Shown: positions 27,403-35,341 of the stretch, one piece after another | Layout of the letters: the number at the start of each line of letters is the position of its first letter | Numbering within the stretch: the stretch's first letter is position 1 | NCBI GenBank assembly: GCA_900469445.1 | Contig: UBXM01000055.1 | Span: 1-63,831 of the forward strand | From: Hyphomicrobiales bacterium | GTDB taxonomy: Bacteria; Pseudomonadota; Alphaproteobacteria; Rhizobiales; Rhizobiaceae | Direction of reading: 5' to 3' | DNA: 63,831 nt | Program-made: the position numbers and the translations under genes | The notes under the pieces: generated by a model | Told to the model about the DNA's origin: nothing | What the model saw: the letters and a program-made list of their open reading frames with translations, nothing else | Databases searched by the model: none

Positions 27403-28127
27403 GTTCGCCCCCAGTCATCGCGGGCATCCTTTTCGACAAGGACGGCACGCTTATTCGTTATGACGAAAGCTGGGGGCCGGTGAACCGCGAGGCCGCCCGT
27501 ATCGCCGCAGCCGGCAATGCCGCCCTCGAACCCGTTCTGCTGATCGCCGGCGGCATGGACCCGGTGACCGGCAAGACCAGGGCCGACAGCCTGCTGGCTG
27601 CGGGCAATTCCGCCGAAATCGCCGAAGGTTTCGTTGCTGCCGGATCGCCGCTCGATGTGGCCGATCTGACCCGGCAGCTCGATGCGCTGTTCCTGCGCGC
27701 CGCGGAATATTCGGTGCCGGTTGCCGATCTTCCGGCCGTTTTCTCCGACCTGAAGGCACGCGGCCTCAAGCTCGGCATCGCCTCCAGCGACAACGAAAAG
27801 GCGATCCGCCGCATGGCGGAAAGTTTCGGCATATCCGGCCATGTTGATTTCATCGCCGGTTACGACAGCGGCTACGGCACCAAACCCCAGCCGGGCATGA
27901 TGCTGGCCTTTTGCAAGGCCGTCGGTCTCCAACCGGCAGAGGTCGCGATGGTCGGCGATAACAATCACGACATGCATATGGGCCGGGCAGCCGGGGCGGG
28001 GCTTAATCTCGCAGTGCTGACAGGCACGGGAACCCGCCAGACGCTTTCGGGTCTGGCCGATCATTGCCTCGACGATATCACCTCACTGTCCGACATCATC
28101 TTCAGCCCGGTACCGGCGGGGGAGTGA
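27399..28127 (+). CDS. HAD phosphatase (phosphoglycolate phosphatase-like)
   Basis: 242 residues. TTG start overlapping the waaA stop (TTGA), which implies translational coupling. Motifs: GILFDKDGTLI (I), LGIASSDN (II), GTKPQPGMM (III), VAMVGDNNHDMHMG (IV). A helical cap lies between I and II. The position between waaA and lpxK might suggest a sugar-phosphate role such as Kdo-8-P or heptose phosphate removal, but the motifs are generic and no substrate can be set. Confidence 0.88.
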   Translation: MSSPPVIAGILFDKDGTLIRYDESWGPVNREAARIAAAGNAALEPVLLIAGGMDPVTGKTRADSLLAAGNSAEIAEGFVAAGSPLDVADLTRQLDALFLRAAEYSVPVADLPAVFSDLKARGLKLGIASSDNEKAIRRMAESFGISGHVDFIAGYDSGYGTKPQPGMMLAFCKAVGLQPAEVAMVGDNNHDMHMGRAAGAGLNLAVLTGTGTRQTLSGLADHCLDDITSLSDIIFSPVPAGE

Positions 28128-28130
28128 CGG

Positions 28131-29174
28131 ATGGTCTCTGAAGCGCCGCCCTTCTGGTGGGAAAAGGCCGATTGGCGCGCTTTCGCGCTCCTGCCGATCT
28201 CGGCCATCTATGGCAGGATCGCCGGTCGCAGGATGCGGACGGCCAGACGGGCCTCTGCGCCAATACCGGTCATCTGCGTCGGCAACTTCACCGTCGGCGG
28301 CGCCGGCAAGACCCCGACCTCGATCGCGCTTGCAAGGGCCGCGAAAGAGATGGGGCACAGGCCCGGTTTCCTTAGCCGTGGTTATGGCGGCTCGCTGGAC
28401 GTGACGACATTGGTCGACCCCGATCGTCACCGGGCCGACGCCGTGGGCGACGAAGCGTTGCTTCTGGCGGCGGAGACCATGACGGTGATCTCGCGCAGGC
28501 GGGTCGACGGCGCAAGAAAGCTTGCTGCCGAAGGTGCCGACCTGATCATCATGGATGACGGTTTCCAGAGCGCCCGTCTGCATCTGGATTTCGCGCTGGT
28601 CGTGATCGACAGCGTCAGGGGTATCGGCAACGGCCATCTCGTGCCGGGCGGCCCGGTACGTGCGCCGATAAAGGAGCAGATGCGGCAATTATCGGCGATC
28701 CTCAAGGTCGGCAATGGCGAGGCCGCCGATGCGCTCGTCCGCCAGGCGGCCCGCGCCGGCAAGGCGATCCACGTGGCAAGCCTTGAACCCCGCCCGGACG
28801 CATCGCTGGCCGGCCAAAATGTGCTCGCCTATGCCGGTATCGCCGACCCGGAAAAATTCTATCGCACCGTCCGCTCGATCGGCGGGATGATCTCCACGAC
28901 CCGCTCCTTTCCCGACCACCATTATTTCACCGGGGACGAGATCCAGTCATTGCTCGACGATGCCGAGCGTGAGGGGCTGATCCTTGCGACGACGGCCAAG
29001 GACGCCGCCCGTCTCGCCGGCCATTCCGGCCCGGTCCGTACATTGCTGGAAAGGTCGAAGATCGTCGAGGTCGACATGGTCTTCGACGACCCGCATGGCC
29101 CATCGGCCATGATCGAGACGGCATTCCGGAATTTCCGCGAAAGACGGCTGCGCGAGGGCGCGGCCAAGGGGTGA
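28131..29174 (+). CDS. lpxK: Tetraacyldisaccharide 4'-kinase
   Basis: Phosphorylates the 4' position of the lipid A precursor at the inner membrane. 347 residues. N-terminal amphipathic part (WWEKADWRAFALLPISAIYG), P-loop VGNFTVGGAGKTPTSIAL, catalytic region IIMDDGFQSARLHLDF, and RSFPDHHYFT near the end, all standard. GGGGGAG precedes the ATG. It lies three bases after the HAD stop. Together with waaA it completes the central lipid A path. Confidence 0.97.
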   Translation: MVSEAPPFWWEKADWRAFALLPISAIYGRIAGRRMRTARRASAPIPVICVGNFTVGGAGKTPTSIALARAAKEMGHRPGFLSRGYGGSLDVTTLVDPDRHRADAVGDEALLLAAETMTVISRRRVDGARKLAAEGADLIIMDDGFQSARLHLDFALVVIDSVRGIGNGHLVPGGPVRAPIKEQMRQLSAILKVGNGEAADALVRQAARAGKAIHVASLEPRPDASLAGQNVLAYAGIADPEKFYRTVRSIGGMISTTRSFPDHHYFTGDEIQSLLDDAEREGLILATTAKDAARLAGHSGPVRTLLERSKIVEVDMVFDDPHGPSAMIETAFRNFRERRLREGAAKG

Positions 29175-29177
29175 ATT

Positions 29178-29411
29178 TCAGCCCACCTGCTGGTTCGGCA
29201 GTGTTCCGGCGCGCTTTTCGGCTTCGAGCGAGGTTGCGCAGTCGACATAGGCTTCCTGCCGGGCGACGCTCCAGTAACGAAGCTCGTCGACCGGGATATG
29301 CGCGCTGGTTGCCGCGCATACGACATAGGAGCCGGCGCTCAGGATCTGATAGTCGCCGTCGAGATAGCGGATCTTGGCCTCGCGAAAGCCGCTTCCCTCA
29401 AACCGGTTCAT
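29178..29411 (-). CDS. DUF2093 protein
   Basis: 77 residues (MNRFEGSGFREAKIRYLDGDY). The pattern FREAKIRYLDGDYQIL and DELRYWSVARQEAYVDC is that of DUF2093, a small protein of unknown role found in Rhizobiales. It is convergent with lpxK (3 bases between stops), a placement commonly seen in that order. The upstream in-frame codons to 29435 are a basic leader without a ribosome site. Confidence 0.88.
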   Translation of the reverse strand: MNRFEGSGFREAKIRYLDGDYQILSAGSYVVCAATSAHIPVDELRYWSVARQEAYVDCATSLEAEKRAGTLPNQQVG

Positions 29412-29479
29412 CACTCGTCTCCTGCGAAAAAACATCGGTCCCCTCTACCCCGAACCAATTGCGATTACCAGAGCGCTTA

Positions 29480-31342
29480 TCAACTGCGCCCGAACAGCCG
29501 CTCTATATCAGAAAGCTTGAGTTCGATATAGGTCGGCCGCCCATGGTTGCAGGTGCCGGAGCCCGGCGTCGCTTCCATCTGGCGCAAAAGCGCGTTCATC
29601 TCGTCGGGTTTCAGCCGCCGCCCGGACCTGACCGATCCGTGGCAGGCCATGGTCGCGGCGATATATTCGAGCTTGTTTCTGAGCCCGCTCGCCGTATTCC
29701 ATTCGGCAATCTCGTCTGCGAGATCGCGCACGAGCGCACCTGCATCCACCTCGCCGAGCATGGCCGGCGTTTCGCGCACGGCAACCGCGCCCGGACCGAA
29801 CCGCTCGATTGCGAGCCCCAGCCTGTCTAGCTCGGTCGCATGTACCATCAGCCGGTCGCAATCCTCTTCCGGCAGGTCGATGATCTCGGGGATCAGCAGC
29901 ACCTGTGAGGCAAGCCGGTCGTTTTCCAGCGCCTTGCGCAGGCTCTCGTAGACGAGCCTTTCATGCGCCGCGTGCTGGTCGACGATCACCAGCCCCTTTT
30001 CGGTCTGCGCCACGATATAGTTCTCATGCACCTGCGCGCGGGCGGCACCGAGCCGATAGCCGGCGGCCGTGGTCTCGGGCGTATAAGCCGTCTCCTCAAT
30101 GACATCCGCACGTGCCGTCGGCATTGCGAAAGCGTCGAACCCGGTCTGTGTCGGACGCGGCTGATAGGCAGGTGCAACACCCATATCGAGTGGGCGGGAA
30201 GGCGACGACGATGCCGACCAGCTTGTCTGAGGCGGTGCCGAAAGCGGATAGGAGCGCTGGGGAAAGCTCGATCCGGATGTCTCGGAAAAGCCCTGTTGCT
30301 CGGGCGCCTGCTGGAAGGCCCGCAGCATGGCGGCGGCACCGGTGGTCGAAGCCCGGTCGCCCTCGCGGTGCAGGGCCTGACGGATCGCCCCGACGATCAG
30401 CCCGCGCACGAGCTGCGGATCGCGGAACCGCACATCCGCCTTGGCCGGATGTACGTTGACATCGACGAAGGCGGGATCGAGGTCGATCGACAGCACCGCG
30501 ACCGGATATCGCCCCGCCGGCATCTGTTCGGCATAGGCGCCGCGGATGGCCGAGAGAATAAGCTTGTCCTGCACCGGACGGCCGTTGACGAAGGCGAACT
30601 GATGCGCCGAGTTGCCGCGGTGAAAGGTCGGCACGCCGACGAAACCGGACAACGACACGTCCTCGCGCCCGGCATCGATCTCGATCGCATTTTCCTTGAA
30701 CTCAGACCCGAGTACCTGTGCCATGCGGGCGAGATGGTCTTCGCCTGTCGCCGGAAATTCCAGCGTCGACCGGTCGGAGCCCGATAGTACGAAGCGGATA
30801 TGCGGAAAGGCGATCGCCATGCGCTTGACGATTTCGGTGATCGCCGCCGCTTCCGCCCGTTCCGTCTTCATGAATTTCAGCCGGGCAGGGGTGGCGAAGA
30901 AAAGGTCGCGCACCTCGACAACCGTGCCCTGGTTGGCCGGTGCCGGCTTGACCGGCGAAGCCGCGCCGCCGCTGACGGAAACCTGAAAGCCCGACGGATC
31001 GCCATGGCGGCGGCTGGTGATCGTCAGCCGTGCGACCGAACCGATCGACGGCAGCGCCTCGCCGCGGAAACCCAGCGTATGAATGTCGTCCAGCGTCGTG
31101 GAGATCTTCGATGTGCAATGGCGGCGCACGGCAAGTTCCAGATCCGCCGCATCCATGCCCGAACCGTTGTCGGTGACGCGGACGAGGCTTTTGCCGCCGC
31201 CGGCCGTGGCGATTTCGATGCGGGTCGCACCGGCATCGATCGCATTTTCGATCAGTTCCTTGGTCGCGCTGGCCGGTCGTTCGATGACCTCGCCGGCGGC
31301 AATCTGGTTGATCAGGGTTTCAGGCAGGAGTTTTACAGACAT
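29480..31342 (-). CDS. mutL: DNA mismatch repair protein MutL (endonuclease type)
   Basis: 620 residues from the ATG at 31342 (MSVKLLPETLINQIAAGEVI). GHKL ATPase motifs: LIENAIDAGATRI, TDNGSGM, GFRGEALPSIGSVA. A Pro/Ser/Gln-rich linker lies at about 340-440. The C-terminal domain has VDQHAAHERLVYE, which fits the DQHA(x)2E(x)4E endonuclease motif of MutL proteins that nick DNA themselves, plus ACHGSVRSGRRL and CNHGRPTYIEL. This agrees with the absence of mutH from alphaproteobacteria. An in-frame run to 31426 has no ribosome site and is not part of the family. Confidence 0.97.
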   Translation of the reverse strand: MSVKLLPETLINQIAAGEVIERPASATKELIENAIDAGATRIEIATAGGGKSLVRVTDNGSGMDAADLELAVRRHCTSKISTTLDDIHTLGFRGEALPSIGSVARLTITSRRHGDPSGFQVSVSGGAASPVKPAPANQGTVVEVRDLFFATPARLKFMKTERAEAAAITEIVKRMAIAFPHIRFVLSGSDRSTLEFPATGEDHLARMAQVLGSEFKENAIEIDAGREDVSLSGFVGVPTFHRGNSAHQFAFVNGRPVQDKLILSAIRGAYAEQMPAGRYPVAVLSIDLDPAFVDVNVHPAKADVRFRDPQLVRGLIVGAIRQALHREGDRASTTGAAAMLRAFQQAPEQQGFSETSGSSFPQRSYPLSAPPQTSWSASSSPSRPLDMGVAPAYQPRPTQTGFDAFAMPTARADVIEETAYTPETTAAGYRLGAARAQVHENYIVAQTEKGLVIVDQHAAHERLVYESLRKALENDRLASQVLLIPEIIDLPEEDCDRLMVHATELDRLGLAIERFGPGAVAVRETPAMLGEVDAGALVRDLADEIAEWNTASGLRNKLEYIAATMACHGSVRSGRRLKPDEMNALLRQMEATPGSGTCNHGRPTYIELKLSDIERLFGRS

Positions 31343-31680
31343 TCTCCCATTTTCGGGGATTCTGCCGCCGGAGAAAAGAGCTGCGACAGGATTATCCTCG
31401 GCAATCGTCTCAATGGGAAACGCCATTAATCCGGCCTTAAGGTAAACCCGCTACGGTCGCCCCAATAAATAGGATGAATCCGGGAGGGCATTGCTGCTCT
31501 CCGCGAATGACCGGAGTGGCGGCCAGCTGGGCACCGCAACAACGATCCGGTCCTTCGTTGATGACTTGGAGCCAGCATGTTTCCAACTGACGAGCGTGAA
31601 GGAAGTTTTGCCGATCGAATGCGGTATCGGCTGACCGGGCATGGCTAAAAGCCGTCCTGAAAGCATACGGAGTTTCACCC
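31343..31680. other. Intergenic region, mutL / PAS-receiver gene (divergent)
   Basis: 338 bases. It must hold both promoters. No clear operator, RNA hairpin or terminator was recognised. GGAG lies eight bases before the PAS-receiver start. Confidence 0.4.
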
Positions 31681-33360
31681 ATGAATGATTTGGACTCGGC
31701 GGATCCGAACATTCAAACTGCCATCCTGGAAGCACTGGCCGAAGGCCTGTCCGCGGCCGTATTGCTCTATGACAGGAACGACCTCGTCGTATTTGCCAGC
31801 CAGCAGCTCGCAAATATCATGCGGGTACAGCCCCGCCTTCTGGTGCCGGGAACCCGTATCCGCGACCTTCTGAACGCCATGTATGATGTCGGCATCCGTC
31901 TTGTCGCCGATACCCATAACTATCGCCGCGCCCTCGGCCGCGATGATTGGGTCGCCGAACAGATCGCCGGTCTTTGGAAAGAACGCTCCGAGAGCCTTGA
32001 GCGTCCAGGCCCCGACCGCTGGCTGAACGTCGTCAAGCGGCGTCTCCCTTCCGGTTACGGTGTCTGCGTCATCAAGGACGTTTCCGAACAGAAGAAGCGC
32101 GAGGAACAGTGGCGTTTCGACACGGAACGTGTCCAGGTGACGGAAGAAGTCCTCGACAACCTGCCTTTCCCGATCAGCGTCAAGGACCGTAACTCCACCT
32201 TCGTCGCGGTCAACAAGGCCAATTGCGACTTTCTCGATCTGCCTGCCGATGCGATCCTTGGCCACAAGGGCACCGACATCAATAACAAGGCGTTCGAAGA
32301 ACGTCTCGTGCCGATCAACCAGCATGTCTATGAAACCGGCGAGCCCATCCAGCTTTCCGAGCGCATCACCCGCCCGGATGGATCGACGGTTCTGACAATC
32401 GTCCACAAATACCGGATCGGCAAACCCGGCCGTTATTACATGGTCACGGTCAAGCAGGATGTTTCGTCGATCGCGGCCGGTGCCGGTGGCGACCCCACAC
32501 TGCAGTCGTCCGAATGGGCTTCCGGCTTTGTTCCTATCGATATGACCCGCGATCTGGCTCCGGCCTCGCGGCCCGGCTCGGTCCCCGAAGTCACCGGCGC
32601 AAAGATACTCATCGTCAGCCGTTTCACGGACACGACGGCGCAGGCGGTCGATATTCTGACCCAGCATGGGGCGGATGTTTCAGCCGCCGCCGATGCCGAT
32701 GAATTCACCCTCTTTCTCCAGCTTGCCGCCGAAGCCGATGTCCGCATCGATCTCGTGGTGATCGATGCCCGTATGCCGGCGGAACTTTCGCAGGTCGCCG
32801 AAGCCTATGGCGTGACTGCAGTGGGTGTCGAGGAAGGGGGGCTTGGACCGGATCTGCCGTTCCTGGTTGCCGCTGAACTGGGAAAGCCCGTTGAAGAGCT
32901 TGTCCTGCCGCCGCTTGACGATCACACCTTTAAGCCTGCCCAAAACGATGACATCGTCGATGTTCTGGTTGCCGAGGACAACGAGGTGAACCAGATCGTT
33001 TTCTCCCAGATCATCGAAGGGCTCGGTTATCGCTATGTCCTGGCGACCGATGGCGAAGAGGCGGTTCGCCTCTGGCGGGAACACGCCCCGCGCCTTGTTC
33101 TGATGGATGTGACGCTGCCGAAGCTGACGGGTTTCGAGGCGTCCGCCGCAATCCGCGCACTGGAAGACGGAATTCAGGCCGTGCCGATCATCGGCGTCCT
33201 GCCCCAGGCGTTCGAACGCGATCGCGAAGCCTGCCTGGAGGCCGGCATGAACGACGTGATCCTGAAACCGATAAGCCCCGAAGCACTGGATGCGGTGTTT
33301 CAACGGTTCCTGGCCCTGCCGGGTGACGAAATCGAGCCGGAGGCCTGGCCCGTTTCGTGA
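31681..33360 (+). CDS. PAS-PAS-receiver protein without histidine kinase domain
   Basis: 559 residues. An N-terminal PAS-like domain (about 15-135: SAAVLLYDRNDLVVFASQQL) is followed by a second PAS (about 150-270: DNLPFPISVKDRNSTFVAVN). Then comes a degenerate receiver-like domain (about 305-415: AKILIVSRFTDTTAQAVDIL, DLVVIDARMP) and a second receiver (about 430-545). The last has the acidic pair VLVAEDNEVN, the phosphoacceptor Asp in LVLMDVTLPKLTGFEA and the Lys in ILKPIS. The conserved Thr/Ser position reads GVLPQA, so it is changed. No HisKA/HATPase part is present. A kinase elsewhere must phosphorylate it. The GGDEF-EAL gene follows by about 90 bases, so it may act as its input. Confidence 0.87.
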   Translation: MNDLDSADPNIQTAILEALAEGLSAAVLLYDRNDLVVFASQQLANIMRVQPRLLVPGTRIRDLLNAMYDVGIRLVADTHNYRRALGRDDWVAEQIAGLWKERSESLERPGPDRWLNVVKRRLPSGYGVCVIKDVSEQKKREEQWRFDTERVQVTEEVLDNLPFPISVKDRNSTFVAVNKANCDFLDLPADAILGHKGTDINNKAFEERLVPINQHVYETGEPIQLSERITRPDGSTVLTIVHKYRIGKPGRYYMVTVKQDVSSIAAGAGGDPTLQSSEWASGFVPIDMTRDLAPASRPGSVPEVTGAKILIVSRFTDTTAQAVDILTQHGADVSAAADADEFTLFLQLAAEADVRIDLVVIDARMPAELSQVAEAYGVTAVGVEEGGLGPDLPFLVAAELGKPVEELVLPPLDDHTFKPAQNDDIVDVLVAEDNEVNQIVFSQIIEGLGYRYVLATDGEEAVRLWREHAPRLVLMDVTLPKLTGFEASAAIRALEDGIQAVPIIGVLPQAFERDREACLEAGMNDVILKPISPEALDAVFQRFLALPGDEIEPEAWPVS

Positions 33361-33446
33361 TCGGTTGTGGCATAAGCTGATACACCAGCAGAGTTTCTTA
33401 ATCTTTGTCCCGCATCCTTCGCTCGTTTCGACAAGCAGGATTTTTT

Positions 33447-34802
33447 ATGAAGCCAGCGGGCAACCCATTGCCGCACGTCAGCCAGAACGAATTGCAGGCC
33501 ATGGCCTACAGCGATCCGTTGACGGGCCTGGGCAACCGCTACAGGTTGCGCGACAAGGTGCGCCTGCTTGCCGCCGAACGTGCCGACGATCCGGCCCCCT
33601 TCGCCATCTGTATCGCCAATCTCGACGGCTTCAAGCCGATCAACGATCTGTTCGGTTCGGAAGCGGGCGATGAAATTCTCTGCCAGGTCGCCCATCGCCT
33701 CAAGGCCTGCATGCCCGATGGCGCAACGGTGACGCGGCACGATGGCGACGAATTCGCCTTTGTCCTTCCTCTCGTCTTCGAGCGGGTAGGGGCGGAGCGC
33801 ATCGGTCAGATGATGAAGGATGTTCTGTCCGCTCCCTATGATCTGGGCGACCGCAACGTTCGCCTCTCGGCATCCTTCGGTTTTGCCATCTATCCTTTTG
33901 CAGGTGAGGAATTCGAAAACCTGCTGAAGAGCGCCGAAACGGCCCTCTACCGATCCAAGCGCCGCGGCCGCGCCCAGATCACCGTCTATTCCACCGAAAT
34001 CGCCCAGGAAATGAAGCGCGCCACCCAGATCGAGCAGGCGCTGCGCAACGCGATCATCACCGACGCGGTCGATGTCCATTTCCAGCCGATCGTCCGCATC
34101 CGTGATGGCATGGTGGCCGGTTTCGAGGCTTTGGCGCGCTGGCGTGATGCCGATCTCGGCTTCGTTTCTCCCGCCGTCTTCGTGCCGCTGGCCGAAGAAC
34201 GCGGTTTTATCGATGCGCTCTCGGATACGCTACTGCGCAAGGCGGCAGAGGCGGCCCTTTCATGGCCGCGTGAGCTTTTCCTGTCGTTTAACCTGTCTTC
34301 CGCCCAGCTGATGGATCCGGGCACATCGAGCAATATCCTTTCGACCCTTTCGCGCGTCGGCCTCGATCCGCGGCGGGTGGAACTGGAAATCACCGAAACC
34401 GCGGTGATGACGTCTGCCGATACCGCCCAGCGGATCATTTCGGAATTGCGGGCAAGCGGCGTGCGCATCTCGCTCGATGATTTCGGCACCGGCCAGTCGA
34501 GCCTCGGCCGGTTGCGCGATTTTACCTTCGACAAGGTCAAGATCGACCGCGCCTTCATCTCGCGCATCACCACCGACCGCGCGTCGGAACATATCGTGCG
34601 CGCCATCATCGCCATGTGCCAGGGCCTCGACCTTTCCGTCGTTGCCGAAGGTATCGAGGAACAGGCGGACGTCGACATGCTGCGCGCACTCGGCTGCGGC
34701 ATGGGGCAGGGCTATCATTATGGCCGCCCGGTGGATGGTGCAGCCACCCTGCGGTATCTGCAGGACCACTATCACGACTTCATGGCGCTCGAGCGAATTT
34801 GA
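33447..34802 (+). CDS. GGDEF-EAL protein, probable c-di-GMP phosphodiesterase
   Basis: 451 residues from the ATG at 33447. The GGDEF domain (about 20-180) has DPLTGLGNRYRL and the signature HDGDEFAFVL, in which the first Gly is Asp. The RxxD inhibitory site is missing. The EAL domain (about 195-445) is complete: GFEALARW, FNLSSAQL, ELEITETAV, SLDDFGTGQSSLGRL, KIDRAFI, VVAEGIEEQ. Net activity is therefore likely c-di-GMP hydrolysis, with the GGDEF part regulatory or weak. No membrane segment. It follows the PAS-receiver gene on the same strand and is probably controlled with it. Confidence 0.9.
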   Translation: MKPAGNPLPHVSQNELQAMAYSDPLTGLGNRYRLRDKVRLLAAERADDPAPFAICIANLDGFKPINDLFGSEAGDEILCQVAHRLKACMPDGATVTRHDGDEFAFVLPLVFERVGAERIGQMMKDVLSAPYDLGDRNVRLSASFGFAIYPFAGEEFENLLKSAETALYRSKRRGRAQITVYSTEIAQEMKRATQIEQALRNAIITDAVDVHFQPIVRIRDGMVAGFEALARWRDADLGFVSPAVFVPLAEERGFIDALSDTLLRKAAEAALSWPRELFLSFNLSSAQLMDPGTSSNILSTLSRVGLDPRRVELEITETAVMTSADTAQRIISELRASGVRISLDDFGTGQSSLGRLRDFTFDKVKIDRAFISRITTDRASEHIVRAIIAMCQGLDLSVVAEGIEEQADVDMLRALGCGMGQGYHYGRPVDGAATLRYLQDHYHDFMALERI

Positions 34803-34867
34803 GGTTTGCACAAAGCATCCGCAAACAGCATTCAGCGAGCTTCGGTCCATGCCTGGCCTCGGGTGGC

Positions 34868-35131
34868 TTAGGAATCTCTCCGTTCCAGTTTCGACTTATT
34901 GAGATATTGACCTAATGCCATCACCGCAACGCCAATGGGCACGAGCGGGAAAGTCACAAGCGATTGGCCTATCGCCAGCAGCATATATGGGTGAAAGCTC
35001 GTTATCGCGGCAATGGGCATGAGGCCCAAGACAAAAATTGCCATGCCGAGCCAGGTAATCACCGTTTTGTTCGCTTTGACGAACCACCATGATGCAAGGC
35101 CCAGAAAAATGATGGCAGCTGCAACTCCCAT
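34868..35131 (-). CDS. Small membrane protein, unknown
   Basis: 87 residues with three hydrophobic stretches (MGVAAAIIFLGLASWWFV, TWLGMAIFVLGLMPIAAI, MLLAIGQSLVTFPLVPIGV). AGGAGAGA precedes the ATG. No family recognised. It stands alone between the GGDEF-EAL gene (convergent) and the flavoprotein gene (divergent). Confidence 0.65.
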   Translation of the reverse strand: MGVAAAIIFLGLASWWFVKANKTVITWLGMAIFVLGLMPIAAITSFHPYMLLAIGQSLVTFPLVPIGVAVMALGQYLNKSKLERRDS

Positions 35132-35341
35132 GATTTCTCTCCTTCTTTCTCGTCGGTCTGCCGCTACGGCGTCTCCTCAGTAACTGTGTCCGAGGTCCTT
35201 TTTGACAAGAACGAAAAGAGGGCTATCGCATGCTGCATCATCCGCTCCTGCCGCTTTGCAGACATCCGGCGACGCTTCTGATCGTCGCGGCAAACGCCCG
35301 ACTGGGCGATGATCTCCTCTCGACTGAACGAGAGCGCCCCC

